Of a stretch of 64,000 bases of DNA, positions 24,531 through 37,167 are shown in pieces. Source of the stretch: Tetrahymena elliotti 4EA (lineage: Eukaryota; Ciliophora; Oligohymenophorea; Hymenostomatida; Tetrahymenidae). The translations under genes were made by a program, and so were the position numbers. Each line of letters opens with the position of its first letter. Positions within the stretch are counted from its first letter, which is position 1. Location: contig JH720305.1 of the NCBI GenBank assembly GCA_000231825.2, forward strand, positions 819,557 to 883,556, given 5' to 3'. The notes under the pieces were generated by a model. The model ran no database searches. It had not been told where the DNA came from and saw only the letters and a program-made list of their open reading frames with translations.

Positions 24531-27453
24531 AAAAATTTTGATCTTTGAATTGCATTTTTATTTAAATTTAAACATATATTAAAACACTCAAATGTAACTA
24601 AAAACTAACTAAAAAACCTATTTAAGCAAACAAAATAAATAATATTAGATAAATTTCTATGATAGTTTAATAATCAATATAGCTAAAAATAATATAACAT
24701 ACTTCTTGATCCTAAAAATGTATAATTGTTTCACACCTTTAGGATAGGATTGCAATTTCTTTAACATACTTACTAGATTAGCTGGTAATCAAGTAGAGTA
24801 AAAAAATAAATAACTCGTTTTTAATGAAAAAAAATCTTAGACTTTATATTAAAAAATACTATATATTTAAATAACTCAATCAATAATCTATTAAGCAATT
24901 TATTGTAATCATTCTTCAAGTTTGATATTTAGAATTGAAGTTTATATCCATATTGTCTTATCCTTCTTCACTCAACTATATTAATATATTTTATTAAACA
25001 TTCATTTCTTTTTTATAATAATATTTAGTATTACATTTCTTATTATAAAAGTCATTTATTTGATCTAAATTTTTTGTAAACACTTTCATGTTATGTAATA
25101 ATCTTTCAAGCATAAAATAATCGAAAGATTATTTTAATTATATTTATCTAATTAGCTATCATTAATTAAGATTAATTTAATTTTAAATTTATTTATGTAT
25201 TTCTTGATTAAATTATCATTAACATTAGTTTTTAACAAAAAATTCACTAATTATTTTCAAAAAATTGTTTATTAATTAATCATTAAAAAAATTTTATATT
25301 TAATTAACATAAACCTAAAAAATTTCAATTATAACTAATTAAAGATTCTTTTTGTTAAACCAACAAAATTTTAAAAACGCTTCTTGCCAAAAAAATTTTT
25401 TCTTTTTTAGTTTACGCCATATTAATAGACAGTAAATGAGTAATTCACTAATTATTTATCTTCTATAATAAAGATAAGTATAGCCAATTCAGGAATTAAA
25501 TTCTTTTGGATATCCTCAAGAATTCAATTCATAAATAAGCAATGAATTTTTTTTTTAATTTAGAAAATAATTTTTTTTATCATAGAGAATAATGAGACTT
25601 CAAGAAAAAAATTGCAAAAACTCAAAAGTGAGGGAGTAAAAAAAGTAACCCCCCAAAATAAATTTTTCTGAAATAAAAAAAAGGTGAGAAAAAGTGAAAC
25701 TAAGATTCTAGCTAAACAGTTTCTAATTTCGGAATGAATAAGATAACCTTAGTTATTAGATGTAGAAGTTACCCACACCACTTTCAATTACCCAAAAGCT
25801 GGTTTGAGAAACTCATCACTAAAATAAAAATACTTCGCCATAAATTCCAAATCATGGGTGAAAATTGAAACCTAAAAGCCAAGGAATCAAAAGAATTGTA
25901 CCAATGAACGCTGAGCATTTACACACTTCTGACAAATGAAAGTCTACTTTAAATAAAATCCAATAGATATCACATAAGTTTTTATGAACAAATGCAAGAT
26001 GAAAACAAGATTATTATAGAAGTCAAGTAAAAATATTCTCCAAATATAAATTAATAAAGTAAAATAATTGAAAAGAGCCAAAGATGTAACTATAGCAATA
26101 GGAGTTATAAATAAAAGGTGTTTTTAATTATTAAGTTGTGGAATTGATAACAGTGATTAATCAAAGTGACAATAATAAGCAATTTGAAACAGAATAATAG
26201 AAAAATTGCAATCATGAAAATAATTCAAAAAAAGTTAATAAATAAATTCCCCAAAATGAAATAATTTACTAAAACCTCACAAAAGTTGACTTATAAAAAT
26301 GTTAGACATCATGATTTTCCATTTCTCAACTAATATGAAGAAAAAAGAATATTTATATATCCTCTTATTTCTTATTTGAAAAATAAAAATGTTTTATCAT
26401 AATTTTTAAATTTGAATGAAATTACTATTTTGAGTAAAAAATAACTCAAACAAATAAACATTAAAATTTTTGAATTTTAAAAAAATTAATTTTAAAACAA
26501 TTGAGGAAAGGATAGATGAAGAAAAATTTTTTTTAAATGAAAAATTATTGAAAAGTGACTTTATTTCTTATAAAAATGTTTTACCTTTAAGCTTTTAAAT
26601 TAAATTTTATACATGAAATCATCACACATACCTTTTGAATTAAAAATATATTATTTTTATTCTTTGTTTTATTCATTTTTTTAAAATTTCTCATGAGTTC
26701 AAACTTGACAAACCAAGAAATAAATAAAACTTAAAAAAACATTTTAGCTTTTTATGTTCATTTAATTATTTCCAATTTAATTTTTCAATAAGAATGATAT
26801 CCTTAGACATTTTCTTAATTGATAATACTGTTGCCATAGCATAATATGTTTCTATTTAAATAAAATTGTTTACTTAATGGTCTATTTTGAATATGTTTAT
26901 TTTGTTTTAAAATTTATCGTTTTCATTTTGTTTTTATTTAATAGATTTGATAGTCAAATATCAGTTTTGAATCCTTACTCATAAATTTATTCACATTATA
27001 TTTTCAAAAATCTGGAAATGTTCTTTTTTATATTATTACATTCCAAGAATTAAATAAAAATAGTCAAAAAAAACCAACTTGATTCAACTAAAAAATGAAT
27101 AAGCATATCATATTATTTTCCATTAAGCTTATTAATTTAGAAATTATTTTTCCAGTTACTAATATCATTTCTTACAATTATTCACAAGAAGATACCCTTA
27201 TTTTTTAATTGACTATTATAATTTTATTAAGCGGTAATAAAATAATCAAAAATTTAGTACTATAAATTTTTGGAAATAAATAAAAGATTTAAAACTCTTC
27301 AGAAATAAATCATCAAAAATTGATAGATCAGAATAGTTAAAGAAATGTTCCAGAATTATTTATTTATTTAAAAGCAATTAAACATTATTAAGAAAATAAA
27401 ATATCGAATATAATTAAAACTAATATCTAATTTATCTATCAACAAACAAAAGA
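24531..27453. other. Gene-poor spacer with a composition island at 25.6-26.2 kb
   Basis: Mostly AT-only sequence. Between about 25600 and 26160 the GC content is visibly higher (CCCCCC run at 25648, many GAA/CCA triplets). One + frame there yields KITLVIRCRSYPHHF then PKSWFEKL and further on EQMQDENKIIIEVKQ, but is broken by TGA codons near 25866 and 25902. It may be a decayed gene or mobile element. The 12-mer TGAGGGAGTAAA at its left end (25629) recurs at 36565. Confidence 0.4.
27342..27355 (+). promoter_or_regulatory. Candidate heat-shock element upstream of GST gene 1
   Basis: GAAATGTTCCAGAA has three alternating GAA/TTC modules, one base off the canonical 2-nt spacing in the first gap. 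It is about 100 bp upstream of the first GST start. An HSF gene lies in the same window at 54.4 kb. Inference only. Confidence 0.3.
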
Positions 27454-28282
27454 ATGTCTTAACCTCTCCTTAAATTATACGGAAATTTACTTTGTCCTTA
27501 CGTATAAAGAGTCAGATTTGCTTTAGAAGCTCTAAAGCTTAAATATGATTACACAGAAATTGATTTATTAGCTAAAAAGCATTTGGAAGAAGAGTACCTT
27601 GCTATTAATCCTTTGGCTTGTGTTCCTACTATCACCACTAACAATAATGTAAGAAATAAGCAATTTAAATTATTCTAATTTTATTTTTAACTAAAAGAGT
27701 GTTTACGAAAGTCTTGTTTTACTTGAATTCCTTGAAGAGCAAGTTGGAAATGTGTTCCCCAAGGACATCATTTAAAGAGCTTAATAGAGAATTTGGGCAA
27801 ATTATTATGACTAAAATGTGATTGGAAGCATTTGGGATGTATTTTAAGTATATAAAACTAAAGATGAAGAAGGCTTAAAAAAAATCGCCAATAAGCTTGC
27901 TGAAGAAATCAGATATTGGGTTAAGCAAACTAAATTATCAGAAAGAGTAAAAGCTAATCCCAAAACTTTCTATTAAGGTGAATAGCTTACATACGTCGAT
28001 TTTGCAGTTGTTCCTCATACAAGATATATTGAAGATTTTGTTCGTCTTACTTTCAACAAAAATCTATTTGATTTGGTTGATAATGATGATTTGATTAAGG
28101 ATTTCAGAACATACATCAACAACGTTACTTCTTCAGATGCCTATAACAGAATCACCCATAAAATCCCTACTTTACCTGCTCATGGATAAAATAGTCTTCT
28201 TGACTCTCTTAATTTCACTCCTGAAACTTATAACTATGATGCATTCTTCAGGGCTTATATTTCTAAAAGATTTGATTCTTGA
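27454..28282 (+). CDS. Glutathione S-transferase-like protein, copy 1
   Basis: Conjugates glutathione to electrophiles or acts in thiol reduction; cytosolic. Two exons: 27454-27648 and 27698-28282, joined by a 49-nt GT...AG intron; 259 residues, close to family length. The thioredoxin-fold start reads LKLYGNLLCPYVQRVRFALE with a Cys-Pro-Tyr-Val motif as in omega/lambda-type enzymes; NPLACVPTI supplies the cis-proline loop and VYESLVLLEFLEEQ the glutathione-binding ES pair. The helical C-terminal domain has LTYVDFAVVPH, the conserved N-capping region. The catalytic type (Cys versus Ser/Tyr) is inferred from the CPYV motif. Paired with a closely related copy at 29322; same intron position, hence a tandem duplication. 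Confidence 0.88.
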
Positions 28283-29321
28283 TAAATTAAACTTAGAAAT
28301 CTAAAAAATTTATTTTACTTGTCCATCTGTTGTATTTCTTGTATAATTTTTAAGAAATTACTGTTTTTAAAATGTTTTTTTAAGACCAACAATGTATATC
28401 ATTTCTTTTCTATTCGATTAAATTTTTATTAAATTACCTGCTTAAAAATTGAAATGCATAGTAAGATTTTATCTTCTAATAAATTAAGAAAAACTCCAGA
28501 TAAAATCCAGATTTTAAATGAGGAAAAAAAATAAACAGCCCTCATAGAAAATTAAAATGTCTTATTATTTTTTTATAGAGTAGTAATAATTTTTATTTTA
28601 TTTTTTAAGGTTCTTATTAGAATCATTTTTTTTGTTGTGGTTTGCTCTAGATAAATAAGTTGAAGAAGTGAATATTCTTTGTACTTCTTTAAAACTTCTA
28701 TTTTTATAAATTTGAAATAAAATAGATGAAAAATCTAGATTTGTAAAGTTGAACTGTAAAAGAAAAATTTTACTCTACAAAATTAACGAAATATGTCTGT
28801 CTCTTTGCTAAAAATAAAATATTTAGAATGAAAAATATAATAAATATGAGTTTAAAATTCATTCAATAAATTGTTTGATAATGATAGAGTAATATCTCAT
28901 AATAAGAAAGTAAGTTGCCACTATAAAAAATAGTTTGCAGAGAAGTGTTTTCATTAAATCAAAGATAAATATATAAGTGAAAAGAAAAGATTCTAAAGAA
29001 TTAATTCTGAAGAATAGATAAATGTACAAATAAGAATAAAAAAAGAATGTTTACACAAAACAACAATTTGGATATTTCATTTAGAATAAATAAAGAAAGA
29101 ATTTTTTATTCTTTTTATAGAAGCAAAAAAGGAAATTCTTTAATTTTTGATTTAATTTCTTAAAACTTCATTCTAGTTTAGACATTTTTGATTTAGAAAT
29201 AATCTGGAAAAAAAAACTTTTTTAAGAATAGTTGTTGCATACAATTCTTTATTATAAACATTAAAAATAACAAACAAATAACAAAAAAATAAACAAAACA
29301 AAACAGTCAAAAAAAATCAAA
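28283..29321. other. Spacer between the two GST genes
   Basis: About 1 kb AT-rich; no protein-like frame. Contains the promoter of GST copy 2. Confidence 0.5.
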
Positions 29322-30153
29322 ATGTCTTAATTAACTTTATACGGTTTCCTCCTCTGCCCTTATGTTCAAAGAGTTAGATTTGCTTTGGAAAAGATTGGTG
29401 CTAAGTATGACTACAAAGAGGTTGATCTCTTCAAGAATAAGCAAAAGGAATAGACATATTTGAAGATCAATCCTTTTGGAAAAGTCCCTTCTATTGTTAC
29501 TAATCACTAGGTATTTAATTGAGTCATTTAAAATTTAATTAAATATTTATCAAATTAATTAGACCATTTATGAAAGTCTCCCTCTTCTTGAATACCTTGA
29601 AAATGAATTCGGTGGCATTTTCCCTCAAGATAGCATTAGAAGAACTCAATAAAGAATTTGGGCTACTTACTTTGATCAAAACTTTATTGGAAAAATGTGG
29701 GGAATTTTCTCTTTAATAAAGACAAAAGATTTAGAAGGAGCTAAGAAGCTTGCTAACGAATTAGCTGAAATTTTAAGATTCTTTACTTTGAACTCAAAGC
29801 TTGCTGAAAGAATAAAATAAAACCCTAATGGCTACTTTGAAGGTGATACTTTAACCTTCGTTGATTTTGCTATCATCCCTCACTTAAAAATACTCGATAC
29901 TAACTATAGATTTTTCTTTAAAGTAGGATTGTTTGACCAAATTGAAAACTAAGATGAATTAATATAAGCATTCAGAACTTATTATCAAAATGCTGTTTCT
30001 ACTGACTCCTTCAAAAGAGCAGTAACTCATCCTACCACTCTTCCTGCCCATGGAGAGAATTTTATTTTAGATACTTTATCATACACTCCTGAAACATATA
30101 ACTTTGAAAACTTATTAGAAACTTATTTCACTAAAAAATTCATTGAAGCATGA
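29322..30153 (+). CDS. Glutathione S-transferase-like protein, copy 2
   Basis: Exons 29322-29510 and 29563-30153 around a 52-nt intron; 259 residues, identical in length to copy 1. The opening LYGFLLCPYVQRVRFALEKI shares the CPYVQRVRFALE core with copy 1. NPFGKVPSIV carries the cis-proline, IYESLPLLEYLENE the ES pair, and LTFVDFAIIPHL the C-domain capping box. The intron sits at the same place in both genes, directly before (V/I)YES, supporting local duplication. Divergence is considerable in the C-terminal helices, so the duplication is not very recent. Substrates unknown. Confidence 0.88.
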
Positions 30154-32061
30154 AAATATGTACTAACTAATAAATAATTTATCTGTTTTAATTTTTTATT
30201 CAGTATGAAATTTTTAATCATAATTTCTATCATTTTTTTCAATCCTCTTTACATTTATTTTACATCTAAAGATATTTTTGTTATTTTTTAAATAGTATCT
30301 AAACACCATGAACTAAAATGAATTTAAATACGTAAGCATTAAAGATATTTAGGCACACACCCAGACCATAAAAATATACTCAAAAAAATTCCCCATTTTT
30401 CTTTTACTAAAGGATATTAAAGAAATATCTTCTAGGTGTTTAATTTCTCAAATTAATTCAACAAAAGTATCAATACTTACTCATTAAGAGAATAAATTCT
30501 ATTTAATAATAATGCTTTTAATTTTAAACTTTTAATAATTAATATCCAATTTGATATCTTTTTTTGTTTAAACTTTTTAAAAATAATAAAATCCTTTAGA
30601 CTTTATTTAGAATATTTTTGAATAATACTTTCCACTAAAGTAATAATTTTTACTTATATTTTTAGATGATTAAAAACATCTTTTTTTAAATTATGTCATT
30701 CTAATATTTATTTTTTAAAATTATTAAGAATAATGCAAGTAAAATTTTGTTGTATTAGTTTGTTTATTTATCTTTCAATATCTTAAATAATTTAGGGTGC
30801 AATAAATAATAAACATATTATTAGAATATTTAGATTTTAAAAATATTAATATTTATTCTAGAAAAGTTTGATATTTTATGATTATTTCTATTTATAATTC
30901 ATAATAATTTATGCATTTACAAAAAAAACTTTAACTACTTTGCTTGTCGATAACATATTTTGTTATTTATAAACAAAAAATGATGTATTAATAATCTAAT
31001 AAATTAAAAGATAAATAGTAAATTTACCAAAGCATCTGTTAAGAATTTTGTTTTTGATGAAAGAGCTAGTTTATTTTAATCCCAAGAGATTTATTCGTAA
31101 TAAATAAATAGTTGATTAAAAAAATGAATTCTAAAGATGATAATTTGTTTCTTAGAAAATAAATTTATTAGTAAATTAAAAAAATAATTTAAAGTAGATA
31201 ATTAAAATCTTTAATTTCTATAGTTAGATTTCAAGTATTTTGTATTTTTTGATAAACTTGTAATTTAATAAAATAAAAATGATTAAATTAATCAAGTGAG
31301 TTTCAATGTATTTTCCATCTTAAATTTCATTATAACTTAATTAGTTTTTTCTTTAGCTGAATACTTATTGAATATTTTTTTTTAAATAGAAGTGAAGAAA
31401 TTTTTGCTTTTATTGTAAAATATATTGAATTCTAAACGTAAATAACTGTTGAGATTTTTAAATAAATAGTTTGAAAAGCAACAATAGAATGCCCGATCAG
31501 CAATTAATTAAGGCTATAAATAATTTATTTCAGAAGAGTATTATTTTACAAAAGTAATATACCAAATAAAACTAATTAATAGGGAGTAAAAGTAAAGTTA
31601 AATTAATTTCTATAAAAAACAATCTGATTTTAAGTTATTTTACAATATTTTTGATTAACAAGACACTTATTAATAAATTTAAATGTAAATGTTTTCTTGA
31701 AAAAGGATTTTATGTTGAAAATACTAATTAGGTTACAAATAAAGCAAATTAATGGTTTTTATTTTACTTTTGCTAATATGTAAGCAATATACCAGCGAGG
31801 AATTTAAATATTGCTTGGCAGCTTCATGTTTAGTTTTAAGATCATAAAAATGAATAATTTAGTATAAAGAAAATAACTATTCTAATTTGGGTTGTAAAAT
31901 TATTAATAATTTGCAGATTAATAAATTCAGAATACAATAAATAAATCAATTAGTTAAAATTCATTTTTGATTATTAAACTGCGAATCAAAAAGATTAACA
32001 AGCATAGCAAAAAGCATATTTAAAATAAAATTCTCATAGCATTATTATTAATTATAAAAAC
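30154..32061. other. Gene-free spacer, 1.9 kb
   Basis: AT-rich without protein-like frames. Contains the GC-rich 9-mer CCCGATCAG at 31492-31500 (also at 8171) and GGGAGTAAAA near 31583. Confidence 0.5.
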
Positions 32062-34003
32062 ATGGCATTAGTTGGATCTGCATCTTCTTTATCTAAATCA
32101 TAAGGCGGTTTTAAATATGATGATGATAATGAGTCTAATTCTGAAATGCTCATGAGAAGATCTGTTTAAAATGCAGTTAAATCGCCTAAAAAATGTAAAT
32201 TAGTAGTTCAATCAGATTATTATTTAAGCATTTTGGGTATCAAAAGTTAAAATGGATTTATAAATAATATAAAGATGAATAAAATATTGTCAGTATTGGA
32301 TCAGAAGATAGAAGCATTTATTCAGAGTTGGAAAGTAAGCTTATATGATTTTCTTTAGAATATATTTATTGAACTTTAAATATTGTTATTTACATTTTTA
32401 TCTGATAATTTGCTCTATAAATAGAGGAACCACATAAGAACTTTACTTAGATTTGCAGTCCTGATAAATATAGAAAATCTGAAAAATGTCAAGTTTGCAA
32501 TATTTCATTTTAACTGCTTAATTCTTCTAAGAACTGGTAAAAATAATTTGCTATTGGGGTTCATATTTTATGCAATCATTTTTATTAGCAATTATTATGG
32601 AATTTATTAATCTCCTTTAAAGAAAAATACAATTAATATTAAATAATAGCCAATATCACGTAATATAAATATGCTTAATAAAAGATTTTGATTACAAATT
32701 CATGAGCATAACTAAAAATATTATTAAAACTAATAATTGATTCATTATTATTTATTGAAGAAATGATTGCGCAATACCATTGAGAGGAAAATTATTATTA
32801 ATTTTTACATAATTCTTCTCTGTGCTAATAATCATTCTTACCCATCTATTGGGATATTAAAAATGTGATAGAAGTATAATATTAAAATATAAATTAATTT
32901 AAATAGTTAATTTTGTGGTAGATGTGTATGTAAGGATTGCTCTCGTAGGACCAGAAGAGACCCCCAAAATCAAGAAAATTAAGTGAGAGTATGTGATCTT
33001 TGTCACTACTAAATACTGTATAAAAAAATAGTGGAATCATTTTTCAAAAACAAAACAGAAAAAGACAAATAAAGAACTGAATTAAACGAAGAATGTGAAA
33101 AGAAAAAGGAAGAGCTATATAAAAAATAAAAAATCAATGAGGAAATAAAACTTTAGGTAATAATCATTGCTAATTTTCATACTCAAAATTAACCTAATAA
33201 AATTATTTGTTTAAATCTTAAAAGAATAATTTGCTTTAAGAATATTTAAATCTTTTTGTTTAGAGATAATCATCAATTTTTTATGCATTTAGTTGAGCAT
33301 TCAAAGCATTTGATAAAATATTAATAATTACTTATTTAAAATATGATATAGACACAGACTATTAGACTGAAGTATGCTCATCAAATAGAAGAAAAAAAAT
33401 AAAAAATCTCTGAATTGAAGGATAATCAAAATAAAAAGTTAGTTGATAACTAAGGACTTAAGGATAAGATTTAAAAATTATAAGTAGAAGGCCAAGATTA
33501 AGATAAAGAACTAACATAATTGAGATCTCAATACTATGAATTGTAATAATTTAAATATGTTTTAGAATATTTCTTTATTTTTAGATCTTGAAAAATATAG
33601 ACTTTGATTTTATTTTTTTTATAAGAGAAACTAATTTTTTATTCATTAATTCTTGATTAAAATATATAGACATCAGCATAAAAAAGATATAGAAAGATTG
33701 CTAGAAGAAAAGGAAGAAGAATTCGCATCTGTTAAATCTAAATATGAATCTATTTAAAAGGATATTGATAAAAAGAAATTCCAATCTTAATAAGATGCAA
33801 CTAATTTTTTAGAAGAGCACCCAAGAACTAAATCAGCAATGAGATACTAAGTTTCAATTATAGATTACAACCATATAAATTCTAGTATCAATGGAAATAG
33901 TAAATCTTCTTTAAGTAATAAGAAATTAAAATCTAAAAAATAAAGGAAAGATTAAGAGTAATAATCTGGATATTGTAATAAATCAAACTGTAACGTCTTT
34001 TGA
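32062..34003 (+). CDS. FYVE-like zinc-finger and coiled-coil protein
   Basis: Five or more exons. ATG 32062 begins MALVGSASSLSKS with an acidic Ser-rich stretch; an intron from about 32199 to 32274 rejoins phase at ...EQNIVSIGSEDRS. The zinc finger is assembled across an intron: CQVC, then about 13 residues, CQFCGRCVCKDCS, RTRRDPQNQENQVRV and CDLC, giving four Cys-x2-Cys pairs as in FYVE fingers. The R/K-HHC motif that contacts PI3P is absent (SSKNCQFCG instead), so lipid binding is doubtful. After it come coiled-coil segments (TELNEECEKKKEELYKKQK, IERLLEEKEEEFASVKSKY) and a basic Ser/Lys tail ending at TGA 34001-34003. By family an endosome-associated adaptor; that is inference. About 400-450 residues. 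Confidence 0.72.
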
Positions 34004-35129
34004 TTAACCATTTTAAAAAAGAGGCTAATAATAACTCTAGATGAATAATTTTATAAAATAAAGATATTTTAAACAATTTACATCTTGCTTTAGTCAAGCT
34101 ATTTTCTTAAGCTAAACTAAGGTAAGTAATTTAATAACTAATTTAACAAATAAATCTATCTTATTTGAATACATAATAAGGAGAATCTAATTAAATTGAA
34201 ATTATGAGATTAATTCCTTTTGAATAATTCTGATCATAAAAATTTGCTACTTGATATTAATCAATTTTAAATTAAGCTTCTACAATATCATCAATGATAA
34301 TTAACATTTTTAAATTAACAAATATTATATAAATATTATCTTGTACTTACTAAAATCCTATTATAATTATTGTTATATATTTCTTTTATTATAACTTCTT
34401 TTTTCTTAAAAATCTTAAAAATAATTTAATTTCTCATATAAAAAATTTAAAAATTCATTTTATATTCATTCAATCTTTAAAATGTTTGTTTAATAGCAAT
34501 CTATTTTATTTTCATATTAACTTTATTTCTCTAACTATTTTGTCTAGCTTCAATAAGAAATAATTACTTAAATTATCATTCAAAAATGAGAAGGTTTCAT
34601 GGAATTTATTATAGCTTTAAACTCTAAAAATAACTGATTTTTGTAGGATAGGAAACAAATAATATTTAGGAAAAATTAATAAAATTAAAAATTTCATTTT
34701 TTAATTTTTAAGAACTATGTAATCATTGAAAATTTATATAAAAAAAAAATCACTAATTTCAAAAATTTGAAGAAAGAATTGAAATTTTTTTTTTGAAAAA
34801 AAATTAGATTCAAATTATGGAGGAAGTTGAGAATAAATACTTTATTTTATTTTTTATAAATCAAACAACTTACTAATGAAAATATGCTAATAATGTATTT
34901 TTATTTTTTCTTTTCTGATAAAAATAATAAAATTTAAATAAAGTTTTTTAAATTAATTGTCTAGCTTATAGATAAAATTTATTAATCAGTTAACTAACAA
35001 ACAAATCAAGAATAATTACTTAGGACGAAAAATAATTTCTTCAATCTTAAAAAATGAAATAATTAATGTATTTATTTTATAAAATGTCAATCGAAAGAAG
35101 ATAAATGAGAAAAAATTATCAATTTTACT

Positions 35130-36210
35130 TTAAACTGAGTATTAATTAAGTTAGATTAACTATATGTGCTAAACCAGAACCCAAATCTTATAAGCCGATG
35201 TCACCAATTTGATTTTAGCTTTTTTTTGAAGAAGAAAAAAATCAGAAATTTATTTACAAATTTTAACTTAAAAATATAAAAGGAAATAAAAATTGATTCA
35301 ATCAATTAAGTTATTTTTTACTTAAAACTGATGTATAAAGATCTAAGATTAACACACTAAACTATATTTAAAATTAACTTTGATAATCCATTGTCACCAA
35401 TTTAATTTGCGCTTAATTTTTGAAATAAAAATTAATTTTATTTATTGAAAATTGAAAAAGTGCTATTTTAGCTAACTTTACTTTAAATAAAGTTTCAATT
35501 ATTAGAGACTGGTGATTTAAGCTAAGCCTGTCCCTAATTCCTATTCTGGAAAATCACTAATTGAATTTTAACTTTTGATATTATTAAAAAAATATTGTTA
35601 TAAATTTAATAACCAAAAAGAAGAAATCTTAATTTACATTTTCAAGTTAAAACTTAAAATAAAACAAATGAATTGAATAATTTAAACAGTGAATAATTTT
35701 TTTGAAATAAAAAATAACACTTCTTTTCATATTAATATGTTCTTTCTATTTAATTATTTACTATTTTACTTTTCACTGAATCTTATAAATTAATAAAAGA
35801 CAAAAAAATATGTTTATATTAAATAAATTTCTAAATCTTTTATTGAAGAGTTATGAGACAACACAGAAAACAAATCTTAAGCACCCTTAGAACCTATTTA
35901 ATTAGAGCTTTTAATATTAGGAAAAAAATTAGAAGGAATATTTAAATATTCAGCCAATAAATAAATAAAATAAAGAAGAATAAAAAACTAAAAAATAATG
36001 ATTTTTTATGATAATTGTGTTTTTATTTAGCTTTTGTCTATTCTTTTTTCTAAATTCATATTTAATTGTTAGTTAAAACTAATTTAATTTTTGTCTTTTT
36101 TATTACCTAAGGTTGATCTTCAAAAATTAAATGCTAAAGCAGTGACTTAAACCAGTACCAATATCTAATGCTCCTTCATGTTAAATTAAATTTTAGCTTT
36201 TAATTTTAAC
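35130..36210. repeat. Degenerate interspersed repeat, about 160-195 bp spacing
   Basis: A block of the form TCACCAATTTGATTTTAGCTT recurs in diverged form: TCACCAATTT at 35201, TCACCAATTTAATTTGCGCT at 35394, TCACTAATTGAATTTTAAC at 35554, and TTAAATTAAATTTTAGCTTTT near 36181. Each is preceded by an AAACTGA.GTAT / AAACTGATGTAT / AATAAAGTTT block and a TTAGAT-TAA...CTAAAC or CTAAGCC block. No frame is conserved across copies. Confidence 0.45.
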
Positions 36211-36515
36211 AAAATTTGTAAATAATATTAAGTAGGTGCTTTAAAAAAGTTAATTTTATTTTGATTTTTTTAAATTTTGTTTTTTTAAGAATATTTTATT
36301 TGAAATAAGAAAATTTACCATTTCAATATTATTTTTTAAAAATATTAAAATTAGAGGTATTTGACAATGTCAATTTTAGCTTAGTGATTTTATTATTCTT
36401 ATTTGGGTCTATTTTTACTTTTTTTAATCAAATTTTAGAGAGGGAAAGTAATTAAAAACATTAAAATCATTTTTTATTTTAAAAATAAGTCATTTTTGAA
36501 TTTATTTAAAAAAAA

Positions 36516-36564
36516 TTGCTCTTTAATTTGTAAGCAAGCTTGCTAATTCGTAAATTAAGAGCAA
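36516..36564. repeat. Imperfect 49-bp inverted repeat
   Basis: Left arm TTGCTCTTTAATTTGTAAGC, right arm GCTAATTCGTAAATTAAGAG followed by CAA; the arms meet at CAAGCTTG. Immediately followed by TGAGGGAGTAAA. Reads like head-to-head terminal ends of a transposon or a strong hairpin. Confidence 0.6.
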
Positions 36565-37167
36565 TGAGGGAGTAAATTTATAAGTTGCAAAAGTACTTAA
36601 CAAGGTAATAAAGTAAATGATAGGATATTTTTTATTTATTGCATCCATTTTTAAAAATCTCAAATAAAGAATATCCCCAAATTAGAGCTTTGGACAGATG
36701 ATTATAATTTTTCATTTTATTTGTATCAAAAATTGATTTACTCTGTCTGTTTGCAGTATGAGAGGAAGCATTATCTTGTTAATAAAATAGTTCTTCTCTA
36801 CAATAAATTAGGTTTTTACATATTTTTCTAGCATTTTTTATAGGTATGGAAAAAAATAGCAAACACATGATAAAAATTTTACAATACTTATAACCTGGTT
36901 CTTCAGATAAATTTAATCAAAATATTAATATTAAAATCTGCAAATTTATTTCTACTAATTTGTGGGAAAAATGTAAGTAAATTATAATATTTTATTTGAA
37001 AAGGACATATTAGGCTAAAAAATAGTAGGTTTTAATGACTAAAGAATAGTAAGCATATTAGCAGTGTAAAATTTGAAAGGTTAGAGGGTCTCAATTGGTA
37101 GAAAATGGAATAATTGGCAAGCTGACCTTCAATCTGTTACTTTTAAAAAAAATTAGGTTAACTCCAA

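Noticed and set aside
32190..32280. A frameshift at the A6 run in the FYVE-like gene
   Set aside because: A 76-nt GT...AG intron beginning at about 32199 rejoins the frames without any indel.
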